Assembly: GCA_003232155.1 (NCBI GenBank)
Contig: QILY01000217.1
Coordinates: 1 to 12,454, forward strand
DNA: 12,454 bases
Direction: 5' to 3'
Source of the DNA: Maribacter sp.
Lineage (GTDB): Bacteria > Bacteroidota > Bacteroidia > Flavobacteriales > Flavobacteriaceae
Shown: piece after piece, positions 6,408-12,454 of the stretch
Layout: the number at the start of each line of letters is the position of its first letter
How positions within the stretch are numbered: the first letter of the stretch is position 1
Translations under genes and position numbers: made by a program
Notes under the pieces: generated by a model
What the model was told of the DNA's origin: nothing
The model's input: the letters and a program-made list of their open reading frames with translations, nothing else
Database searches by the model: none

Positions 6408-8201
6408 ATGACAAAGTTTGAAGCACTGGGACTTGAAAAGTCCTTACTAGATGCTGTTGCTGATTTGGGTTTTGAAACCCCGTCAGAAGTACAGGAAAAA
6501 GCAATCCCAATTTTATTGGAAAGCGAAACTGATTTGGTCGCACTCGCCCAGACAGGAACAGGAAAAACCGCAGCTTTTGGTTTCCCTCTAATTCAAAAAA
6601 TTGATAGTAACAGTAGAACAACACAGGGCTTGATACTCTCCCCTACCCGCGAACTCTGTTTACAGCTTACCAATGAATTAAAACTGTACTCTAAGTACGA
6701 AAAAAATGTAAATGTAGTTGCCATTTATGGTGGTGCTAGCATAACGGATCAAGCGCGCCAGATAAAACGCGGTGCACAAATTATTGTTGCCACGCCCGGT
6801 CGTATGAAAGATATGATCAAGCGCAGATTAGTTGATATTTCAAAAATCGATTACTGCATTTTAGATGAGGCAGATGAAATGCTCAATATGGGCTTTTTTG
6901 AGGATATCAAAGATATCCTTTCAAACACGCCTGACGAGAAGTCCACATGGTTGTTTTCGGCCACAATGCCCAAAGAAGTATCGATTATAGCAAAAAAATT
7001 CATGCATAACCCTCAGGAAATAACTGTTGGGACAAAAAATGCCGGTACTTCAACCGTACGGCACGAATATTACGTAGTGAGTGGTAGAGACCGTTATCCA
7101 GCTCTAAAACGTTTAGCGGATACCAACCCAGATATTTTTTCAGTAATTTTCTGTAGAACAAAAAGAGATACACAACGAGTTGCTGAAAAATTAATTGAAG
7201 ATGGATATAACGCTGGAGCATTACATGGCGATTTAAGTCAGAACCAAAGAGATTTGGTCATGAACTCTTTTCGTAAAAAACAGATCCAAATGTTAGTAGC
7301 TACCGATGTAGCTGCCCGTGGTATTGATGTTGATGATATTACACACGTAATCAACTACCAATTGCCCGATGAAATAGAAACATATACGCACCGTAGTGGA
7401 CGTACTGGCAGAGCCGGAAAATCGGGTATTTCTATGGTAATTGTTACACGCAGTGAATTGCGCAAGATAAAATCCATTGAAAATAAGATCAAACAGAAGT
7501 TTATTTCAAAAACAATTCCAACAGGAATGGAAATTTGTGAAATACAGCTATATCATTTAGCCAATAAAATTAAGGATACCGAAATCAATAAAGATGTAGA
7601 AAATTATTTACCTGCCATCACTGATGTACTAAAGGATGTAGATCGCGAAGAATTGATTAAGAAAATCGTTTCTGTAGAATTCACCCGTTTTTTCAACTAC
7701 TATAACAAAACCAAAGATCTGAATTCTTCTGACTCAAGAGAACGGGGAAGCGATAGAAGTAATCGTGGTGATGCACCAACTTCAGGTTCGGTACGCTACT
7801 TTATCAATGTCGGCGAAAAAGATGGTTATGACTGGATGTCTTTAAAAGATTTCATTCGTGATACTGTAGGCCTTCAGCAAGATGACGTTTTCAAAGTAGA
7901 TGTAAAAGAAAGTTTTTCATTCTTTAATACAGATGCTACTTCAACAGACCAAATATTGGCCACTTTTACTGAATTTAAGGTTAACGGAAGATTTGTAAAC
8001 GTTGAAGTTTCTAAAAACCCTGGAGGAGGCGGTGGCCGAGGAGGTAGAGACCGCAATAAAAGCCGTGGCGGTGGCAGCAGAGACCGTAGCGAATATGGCG
8101 GAAGAGATAGAAATAAGCGAAGAGATAGAAGTTCTAGTTATGGCAAAAGCGAAAATTCAGGTAACAGAAGAAGTAAAAGAAGAAAAAGTGACTTCTTTTA
8201 G
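6408..8201 (+). CDS. deaD: DEAD-box ATP-dependent RNA helicase with DbpA-type RNA-binding domain and RG-rich tail
   Basis: This is a 597-residue RNA helicase of the DeaD/CsdA type, which unwinds structured RNA during ribosome assembly and mRNA turnover, especially in the cold. The core motifs are intact: Q-motif F22 to Q29, motif I AQTGTGKT (47-54), PTREL (79-83), DEAD (153-156), SAT (184-186), ARGID (303-307), and HRSGRTGRAG (328-337). A DbpA-like RNA-binding domain follows at about 460-535. The last 60 residues are a disordered basic tail rich in Gly, Arg, Asp and Ser (GGRDRNK occurs twice) that probably binds RNA nonspecifically. The gene stands alone with its own promoter and a terminator-like hairpin. 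The symbol reflects the family; DbpA, RhlE or CsdA paralogues cannot be fully separated by eye. Confidence 0.93.
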   Translation: MTKFEALGLEKSLLDAVADLGFETPSEVQEKAIPILLESETDLVALAQTGTGKTAAFGFPLIQKIDSNSRTTQGLILSPTRELCLQLTNELKLYSKYEKNVNVVAIYGGASITDQARQIKRGAQIIVATPGRMKDMIKRRLVDISKIDYCILDEADEMLNMGFFEDIKDILSNTPDEKSTWLFSATMPKEVSIIAKKFMHNPQEITVGTKNAGTSTVRHEYYVVSGRDRYPALKRLADTNPDIFSVIFCRTKRDTQRVAEKLIEDGYNAGALHGDLSQNQRDLVMNSFRKKQIQMLVATDVAARGIDVDDITHVINYQLPDEIETYTHRSGRTGRAGKSGISMVIVTRSELRKIKSIENKIKQKFISKTIPTGMEICEIQLYHLANKIKDTEINKDVENYLPAITDVLKDVDREELIKKIVSVEFTRFFNYYNKTKDLNSSDSRERGSDRSNRGDAPTSGSVRYFINVGEKDGYDWMSLKDFIRDTVGLQQDDVFKVDVKESFSFFNTDATSTDQILATFTEFKVNGRFVNVEVSKNPGGGGGRGGRDRNKSRGGGSRDRSEYGGRDRNKRRDRSSSYGKSENSGNRRSKRRKSDFF

Positions 8202-8214
8202 TTAATTGTATATT

Positions 8215-8241
8215 AAAAAATACGCTCTGGCATATTTTTTT
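8215..8241 (+). terminator. Intrinsic terminator-like hairpin after the helicase gene
   Basis: AAAAAATA (8215-8222) pairs with TATTTTTT (8233-8240). Inside are a C-A mismatch, a GC/GC pair step and a TCTG loop. The stem ends in a run of T on the plus strand, and its A-run makes it T-rich on the other strand too. It begins 14 nt after the helicase stop codon. Confidence 0.6.
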
Positions 8242-8252
8242 ATTTTGTTTAG

Positions 8253-8260
8253 TATCTTTA
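8253..8260 (+). promoter_or_regulatory. Possible -7 box for the secreted hypothetical protein
   Basis: TATCTTTA matches TAnnTTTG at seven of eight positions and lies 18 nt before the ATG at 8279, just after the upstream terminator. No convincing -33 element is present. Confidence 0.35.
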
Positions 8261-8278
8261 AAACCCGATTCTAGATTA

Positions 8279-9073
8279 ATGCATAAATATTTACTTCCAC
8301 TTTTTTTCATATCATGTTTTTTGGGATTCTCGCAAGAGGGTGGACAAGACCAACAAGAAGGCGAAATAAAAGCCATTGTTGTAAATGCACAAACTAGTTT
8401 TCCTCTAGAAAGTGTTCATATAATCAATCTCAATAAAGTAGTGGGCACAATAACCAACCCGGATGGGAAATTTTCAATTACGGCTACTGTAAACGACACA
8501 CTTTATTTCTCTTTCTTAGGGTTCAAATCACAAAAAATACGTGTCACCAATGATATGTTCAAGTTTAAAGACACTAAAATAAGTTTGACTGAATTGGCCT
8601 ATGCACTTGAAGAGGTAATTGTACGCCCTTTTCAGCTTACAGGATATCTTGAGATCGATGTGAGAAATCTACCTATAGACAATAACTCATATCAATACAG
8701 CATTTCGGGTTTAAATGTAGGTTATGAAGCTGGTAACAGAAACCCTAGTGCTGTGACAAAAGTGCTTGGTGCTATATTGAACCCTGCAGATTTGCTTCGG
8801 AATCTTTTTGGTAGAAAGCCAAATCAAATGCGGAAATTGCGTCAAATAAAAAAAGATGACCAAATCCGCGATTTGCTGGCCTCTAAATTTGATAGGGAAA
8901 CCCTTACTGAGCTGCTACAAATCGAAAAAATGGATATCGACGATATTCTTAATAATTGTAGCTATTCAAAATCGTTCATTACCACAGCCAATGACCTTCA
9001 AATACTTGATGCTATTAGTAGCTGCTACGAAGAGTTTAAGGTATTAAATAGAGGTAGGGCAAAAAAAAGGTAA
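8279..9073 (+). CDS. Secreted carboxypeptidase-regulatory-like domain protein, function unknown
   Basis: The 264-residue product begins with a signal peptide (YLLPLFFISCFLGFSQ, cleavage likely near residue 19), so it is exported. Residues of about 30-105 form a CarboxypepD_reg-like beta-sandwich: KAIVVNAQTSFPLESVHI, then GTITNPDGKFSITATVNDTL and the FSFLGFKSQ strand. In this phylum the domain typically sits at the start of TonB-dependent receptors, but here no plug or barrel follows. The remaining part (about 115-264) is mixed, with a basic stretch (FGRKPNQMRKLRQIKK, about 177-192), a segment ending in DILNNCSYSKSFI, and a basic C-terminus. I recognise this arrangement only as a conserved flavobacterial hypothetical and cannot assign a role. 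Cys13 is not in a good lipobox. It is a single gene with its own weak promoter. Confidence 0.75.
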   Translation: MHKYLLPLFFISCFLGFSQEGGQDQQEGEIKAIVVNAQTSFPLESVHIINLNKVVGTITNPDGKFSITATVNDTLYFSFLGFKSQKIRVTNDMFKFKDTKISLTELAYALEEVIVRPFQLTGYLEIDVRNLPIDNNSYQYSISGLNVGYEAGNRNPSAVTKVLGAILNPADLLRNLFGRKPNQMRKLRQIKKDDQIRDLLASKFDRETLTELLQIEKMDIDDILNNCSYSKSFITTANDLQILDAISSCYEEFKVLNRGRAKKR

Positions 9074-9204
9074 TACTACCAAAGACACATCTGATTTTTA
9101 TATTTACAGTACTATTTTAGTTCCAAATTTTTAGCGTTTCGGGGAAAACAAAATTATCTTCTAGAATATATTTCATAGTTACGTCTTCATTTTATAGTTT
9201 TAAC

Positions 9205-9369
9205 CCAGATTATATATTAGAACTTCGTTATGAGCGTTACAACTACAATAAAATATGACTTTTTCTAAGTTTTCCCATAGCAGCGCTACGGTTAAACTTA
9301 AAAAAGTAGTGAAACGGTATATTTTGAAGTAGTTTTAAGGCGGAATAGATTTTCTAATGCATAATCTGG
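9205..9369. repeat. Imperfect palindromic element of about 165 bp (MITE-like)
   Basis: The two halves are inverted copies of each other. The pairs from outside to centre are 9205-9213 with 9361-9369 (9 bp, CCAGATTAT), 9216-9222 with 9352-9358 (7 bp), 9237-9239 with 9336-9338, 9241-9246 with 9329-9334 (AACTAC), 9250-9256 with 9319-9325, 9258-9264 with 9301-9307, 9266-9272 with 9294-9300, and 9278-9281 with 9285-9288 around an AGC loop. The right arm has about 11 extra bases at 9308-9318. TTAA flanks both ends (9200-9203, 9372-9375), a possible 4-bp target duplication. No open reading frame lies inside. The remaining intergenic DNA, 9074-9199, shows nothing I can assign. Confidence 0.75.
9323..9353 (+). 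promoter_or_regulatory. Candidate amylase promoter inside the palindromic element
   Basis: TTTG (9323-9326), a 19-nt spacer, and TAGATTTT (9346-9353, seven of eight bases of TAnnTTTG) fit the Bacteroidota promoter layout. Both boxes lie in the right arm of the palindromic element, about 36 nt before the amylase start codon at 9390. Confidence 0.4.
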
Positions 9370-9389
9370 ATTTAAGTAAAATACCTCAA

Positions 9390-11081
9390 ATGAAAAAACT
9401 ACTCATTACTCTTACCATTTTTTCTATTTTCTTCGGATGTAAAAAAAGTAAAAAAGCAACTGTTGAAACAAAAGTTGTCACACAAAAAGTTATTGACGAA
9501 CCTAAAGTTCAAATACCTTTTGTTTGGCAAGGTGCCAATATATACTTTTTATTGACCGACCGATTCAATAATGGGAATACTGAGAATGATACTACTTTAA
9601 ACAGAACTGATTCTACTGCAGTTTTAAGAGGTTTTATGGGAGGTGATATTGAAGGGATTACCAAAAAAATAAAAGAAGGCTATTTTTCTGATCTGGGGAT
9701 AAATGCTATATGGTTCACTCCTGTCATAGAACAAGTTCAAGGCGCTACTAATGAAGGAACAGGAAACACCTATGCCTATCATGGGTATTGGGCAAAAGAT
9801 TGGACTGCTCTTGATCCTAATTTCGGCACCAAAAAAGACCTCGAACATATGGTAAAAACAGCGCATTCAAAGGGTATTCGCGTACTTATGGATGTAGTCT
9901 TAAACCATACCGGACCTGTTACCGACATTGATCCAATTTGGCCTTCTGAGTGGGTACGTACCGAACCTAAATGCGAGTTTACCTCTTATGAAAATACAAC
10001 AAGCTGCACTTTAGTAGAGAATTTACCTGATATATTAACAGAATCTGATGTTCCTGTTGAATTACCTGACCCATTACTTGCCAAATGGAAAGAAGAAGGC
10101 AGGCTGGGCAATGAGCTTGCTGAACTTCAATTATTCTTTGAACGTACCGGTTACCCTAGAGCTCCAAGATTTTATATCATCAAATGGCTGACTGATTATG
10201 TTAATGATTTAGGAATTGATGGTTATCGTGTTGATACGGTAAAACATGTCGATGAAAAAGTTTGGGCAGAACTATACAAAGAAGCTTCTTATGCCTTCGA
10301 TAATTGGAAAAACAAACACCCAAAAGAGGTATTGGACGATACTCCATTTTATATGATGGGCGAGGTATATAACTACGGCATTTCAGGAGGCCGTGAATTT
10401 GATTTTGGAGACAAAAAAGTAGATTATTACGATTATGGGTTTAACAGCCTAATTAATTTTGAATTAAAAATAGATGCTCAGAATGATTATGAGACTATCT
10501 TCAAAAAGTATCATAAACTATTGAATACCAAATTAAAAGGAAAAAGTGTGGTAAATTATTTGACTTCGCACGATGACGGGCAACCTTATGATAAAGAAAG
10601 AAAACACCCCATAAAAACTGCAAATGTACTTCTATTAACTCCTGGTACTTCCCAAATTTACTATGGCGATGAAACAGCTAGGGATTTAACCATAGAGGGT
10701 GCCGAAGGTGATGCCACGCTTCGCTCATATATGAACTGGGAAGCTATTGATAGTTCAGCTACTACTCAACAAATACTTGCTCATTGGAGAAAATTAGGTC
10801 AATTTAGAAACAACCACCCCGCTGTTGGAGCTGGTAAGCACAAAAGGTTAGGAAAAAAACCTTATGTGTTCAGTAGAACCTATTCTAAAAAAGATTATAA
10901 AGACAAAGTTGTCATTGGTTTAGATTTGCCCAAAGGAAAAAAATCACTCTGGGTAAAAGGCTTTTTTGGCAATGGCACAAAATTGTACGACACCTATTCA
11001 GAAACTGAAGTTATTGTAAAAAACGGAAAAGTAATTCTAGAGAACGATTATGATATTGCGCTGTTAGAATTAGTTGAATAA
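9390..11081 (+). CDS. MalS-like alpha-amylase (GH13) lipoprotein
   Basis: This 563-residue GH13 glycoside hydrolase cleaves alpha-1,4-glucans and most resembles E. coli MalS, the periplasmic alpha-amylase. The catalytic regions are DVVLNHTG (168-175), GYRVDTVKH with R280 and nucleophile D282, acid/base E325 in MMGEVYN, and SHDD with D395. Later segments typical of MalS are PGTSQIYYGDE and a HWRKLGQFRNNHPAVGAGK stretch. The start at 9390 gives a lipoprotein signal (KKLLITLTIFSIFFGC, lipid on C17). The in-frame ATG at 9357 adds 11 residues encoded partly by the palindromic element and would bury the signal. Basic residues follow Cys17 rather than the acidic export signal of surface lipoproteins, so a periplasmic location is likely. 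No SusC/SusD genes adjoin it. Confidence 0.92.
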   Translation: MKKLLITLTIFSIFFGCKKSKKATVETKVVTQKVIDEPKVQIPFVWQGANIYFLLTDRFNNGNTENDTTLNRTDSTAVLRGFMGGDIEGITKKIKEGYFSDLGINAIWFTPVIEQVQGATNEGTGNTYAYHGYWAKDWTALDPNFGTKKDLEHMVKTAHSKGIRVLMDVVLNHTGPVTDIDPIWPSEWVRTEPKCEFTSYENTTSCTLVENLPDILTESDVPVELPDPLLAKWKEEGRLGNELAELQLFFERTGYPRAPRFYIIKWLTDYVNDLGIDGYRVDTVKHVDEKVWAELYKEASYAFDNWKNKHPKEVLDDTPFYMMGEVYNYGISGGREFDFGDKKVDYYDYGFNSLINFELKIDAQNDYETIFKKYHKLLNTKLKGKSVVNYLTSHDDGQPYDKERKHPIKTANVLLLTPGTSQIYYGDETARDLTIEGAEGDATLRSYMNWEAIDSSATTQQILAHWRKLGQFRNNHPAVGAGKHKRLGKKPYVFSRTYSKKDYKDKVVIGLDLPKGKKSLWVKGFFGNGTKLYDTYSETEVIVKNGKVILENDYDIALLELVE

Positions 11082-11105
11082 CTGGAATCAGCTTTGTGAA
11101 TGCAA

Positions 11106-11123
11106 GGCCATAAACCTATGGCC
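11106..11123. terminator. Hairpin between convergent genes, possible bidirectional terminator
   Basis: GGCCATA (11106-11112), AACC loop, TATGGCC (11117-11123) form a perfect 7-bp GC-containing stem. It is the only strong hairpin in the 110-bp gap between the amylase and trmH stop codons. No run of T follows on either strand, so it would not be a standard intrinsic terminator. Confidence 0.4.
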
Positions 11124-11191
11124 GCTGCCAATTTCAGTTTTGGATTGCATAATCTGTGTTGAATTCATTAGCAACATTTTTGCATGAAAAA

Positions 11192-11848
11192 TCATTTCAA
11201 TCCGTAATATCTACCCAAAACATCATCAATACTTTTAATTGTTTTTTTCGCCCAATCCAATTGTTTTTCTAGATTTTCATCTTTGGTCAATCGCCAATCA
11301 ACCTCAGTATTTTTTAATTGCACAGTTAGGTTTTGCAAAATTATAGCGGCCGATACAGAAATATTCAAACTCTCGGTAAAACCACTCATAGGTATTTTTA
11401 AAAATCCGTCAGCTTGATTCATAACCTCTTCGCTTAACCCATCTCTTTCCGTTCCAAAAAACAAGGCTATTTTTCCATCAATTTTATAATCATCAAGTAA
11501 ACAGTCGTTCGTATGTGGTGTAGTCGCAATAATTTTATAGCCCTTTTGCCTTAGTCTTTCAATACAACTCTTTGTATTGTCATAACGGTAAACATCTACC
11601 CATTTTTCAGCACCCATAGCAATGTTCTTATCCAATCTTTGGCCATACCTGCCCTCGATTACATGTGCTTCTTGAATACCAAAAATTTCGCAACTGCGGA
11701 TTACTGCACTGGTATTGTGCATTTGAAAAACATCTTCTATAGCCACCGTAATATATTTAGTGCGTTTCTCTAATATTTCTAGAAAGCGCTCTTTACGTTC
11801 AAGACTTATAAATTCTTCCAAATAAGATAAAAGTTGATGATCGATCAT
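11192..11848 (-). CDS. trmH: tRNA/rRNA 2'-O-methyltransferase of the TrmH (SpoU) type
   Basis: This is a 218-residue SPOUT methyltransferase. The closest match by motif is TrmH, which uses SAM to 2'-O-methylate G18 in the D-loop of tRNA. Motif 1 is MHNTSAVIRSCE with N45 and catalytic R51, motif 2 is FFGTERDGLS (130-139), and motif 3 is IPMSGFTESLNISVS (152-166), which builds the SAM-binding knot. The N-terminal LERKERFLEILEKRT helix also fits TrmH rather than RlmB, whose N-terminal L30e-like domain is absent. The C-terminal extension (about 185-218) is basic and probably helical, as in TrmH. The exact target nucleotide is not proven by sequence. The gene is convergent with the amylase and divergent from the sirtuin gene, with 46 bp between starts. 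Confidence 0.88.
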   Translation of the reverse strand: MIDHQLLSYLEEFISLERKERFLEILEKRTKYITVAIEDVFQMHNTSAVIRSCEIFGIQEAHVIEGRYGQRLDKNIAMGAEKWVDVYRYDNTKSCIERLRQKGYKIIATTPHTNDCLLDDYKIDGKIALFFGTERDGLSEEVMNQADGFLKIPMSGFTESLNISVSAAIILQNLTVQLKNTEVDWRLTKDENLEKQLDWAKKTIKSIDDVLGRYYGLK

Positions 11849-11849
11849 G

Positions 11850-11878
11850 TTGGCAATATAATGAAAAGCTTATTTTTA
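11850..11878 (+). promoter_or_regulatory. Candidate sirtuin promoter in the trmH/sirtuin divergent gap
   Basis: TTG (11850-11852), 18 nt, and TATTTTTA (11871-11878, one mismatch to TAnnTTTG) precede the ATG at 11895. On the other strand TATATTGC (11861-11854) is a weaker -7-like box very close to the trmH start. The 9-mer AAAGCTTAT occurs twice, at 11865-11873 and 11888-11896, 23 bp apart, and could be a shared regulator site. Confidence 0.35.
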
Positions 11879-11894
11879 TGTAAAATTAAAGCTT

Positions 11895-12454
11895 ATGTGT
11901 AAAAAAATAGTAGTCTTGACCGGTGCAGGAATCAGCGCTGAAAGTGGTATTAAAACATTTCGTGATTCCGATGGCCTATGGGAAGGCCATGATGTTATGG
12001 AAGTAGCATCGCCACAAGGTTTTGCCAAAAACCCTGAATTGGTATTAGACTTCTATAACCAAAGAAGAAAACAATTGTTGGACGTTGCCCCCAACAAGGC
12101 ACATATCTCTTTGGTAGATTTAGAGGCGTATTTTAATGTTCATATTGTTACCCAAAATGTAGATGACCTACATGAAAGAGCTGGTAGTTCAAATGTTCTC
12201 CATTTACACGGAGAATTACTAAAAGTGCGAAGTACAGAAAATGAAAGCTTAGTATTACCGTGGACAAAAGATTTGAATTTGGGTGATTTCTGCGAAAACG
12301 AACACCAATTACGCCCCCATATTGTTTGGTTTGGAGAACAGGTGCCATTACTTGATAAAGCAGTAGAAATTGTAGAAGTGGCCGATATTCTAATTATCAT
12401 AGGGACTTCAATGCAGGTTTACCCTGCTGCCGGACTTATAAATTTTGTGCAACC
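11895..12454 (+). CDS. cobB: Sir2-family NAD-dependent protein deacylase (class III), cut by window end
   Basis: The reading frame is open from 11895 to the window edge, 186 complete codons, with about 40-50 residues of a normal bacterial sirtuin missing. Sirtuins remove acyl groups from lysine using NAD and give nicotinamide and O-acyl-ADP-ribose. Visible motifs are TGAGISAESGIKTFRD (9-24, NAD binding), TQNVDDLHERAG (86-97), HLHGE with catalytic H105, LRPHIVWFGE, and IIIGTSMQVYPAAG. Y54 and R57 in FYNQRR match the Tyr/Arg pair that class III enzymes such as CobB and SIRT5 use for succinyl and malonyl groups. The zinc-ribbon region reads KVRSTEN, then DFCENE, so only one of the usual four Cys remains. 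The gene is divergent from trmH. Confidence 0.9.
   Translation, partial: MCKKIVVLTGAGISAESGIKTFRDSDGLWEGHDVMEVASPQGFAKNPELVLDFYNQRRKQLLDVAPNKAHISLVDLEAYFNVHIVTQNVDDLHERAGSSNVLHLHGELLKVRSTENESLVLPWTKDLNLGDFCENEHQLRPHIVWFGEQVPLLDKAVEIVEVADILIIIGTSMQVYPAAGLINFVQ

Noticed and set aside
8002..8205. Frame-shifted 67-codon Ala/Glu-rich frame over the helicase tail
   Set aside because: The repetitive Gly/Arg codons of the tail create a long open alternative frame; it has no start signal and lies inside a clear domain tail.
9357..9389. Earlier amylase start adding 11 residues
   Set aside because: It would displace the lipoprotein signal peptide from the N-terminus and is encoded by the palindromic element.
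11082..11191. Full second palindromic element between the amylase and trmH
   Set aside because: Apart from the 18-nt GGCCATA hairpin, a weak ATGCAA/TTGCAT pair and the shared 11-mer, the arms do not pair along their length.
12140..12400. Minus-strand open frames near the right end
   Set aside because: They lie opposite the sirtuin gene, whose motifs are unmistakable.

Overview
The window looks like a chromosomal segment of a member of the Bacteroidota, most likely a marine Flavobacteriaceae of the Maribacter/Zobellia kind. The genus is an inference. The reasons are AT-rich DNA, starts without Shine-Dalgarno sequences, several TAnnTTTG-type -7 promoter boxes, a SerB-SerA fusion of the length seen in Flavobacteriia, a secreted carboxypeptidase-regulatory-like protein and a SatD-DUF3307 gene pair. 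Most of it is core housekeeping sequence. I see no phage, IS transposase, CRISPR, rRNA or tRNA.

Layout. rlmH (243-716, +) faces the serine-biosynthesis fusion gene serA (773-2665, -). Next is a minus-strand operon read from right to left: a SatD-family protein with a C-terminal HTH (5043-4432), a DUF3307 membrane protein sharing an ATGA overlap with it (4435-3737), and a secreted alpha/beta hydrolase (3721-2936). Three copies of a 20-bp palindrome-like operator lie directly upstream of this operon. A small isoprenylcysteine/phospholipid-methyltransferase-like membrane protein (5685-5233, -) is divergent from rdgB (5712-6284, +). Then come a DEAD-box helicase with a leader of about 100 nt (6408-8201), a secreted hypothetical protein (8279-9073), an imperfect palindromic element of about 165 bp (9205-9369), and a MalS-like alpha-amylase lipoprotein (9390-11081). 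trmH (11848-11192, -) is convergent with the amylase and divergent from a sirtuin gene (11895 onward) that is cut by the window edge.

How the genes relate. RlmH, TrmH and the DEAD-box protein all act on RNA or ribosomes, RdgB cleans the nucleotide pool, and the serA fusion covers steps 1 and 3 of serine synthesis. These genes appear to be neighbours rather than one pathway.

The best candidate for an under-described system is the SatD operon. By eye, the SatD N-terminus carries a degenerate class III nucleotide-cyclase-like motif set (two Asp, RGDEF, Gx3QxxxR). It is fused to an HTH, is translationally coupled to a polar multi-pass membrane protein, and sits behind a three-site operator array. 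The second candidate is the long palindromic element that seems to supply the amylase promoter.
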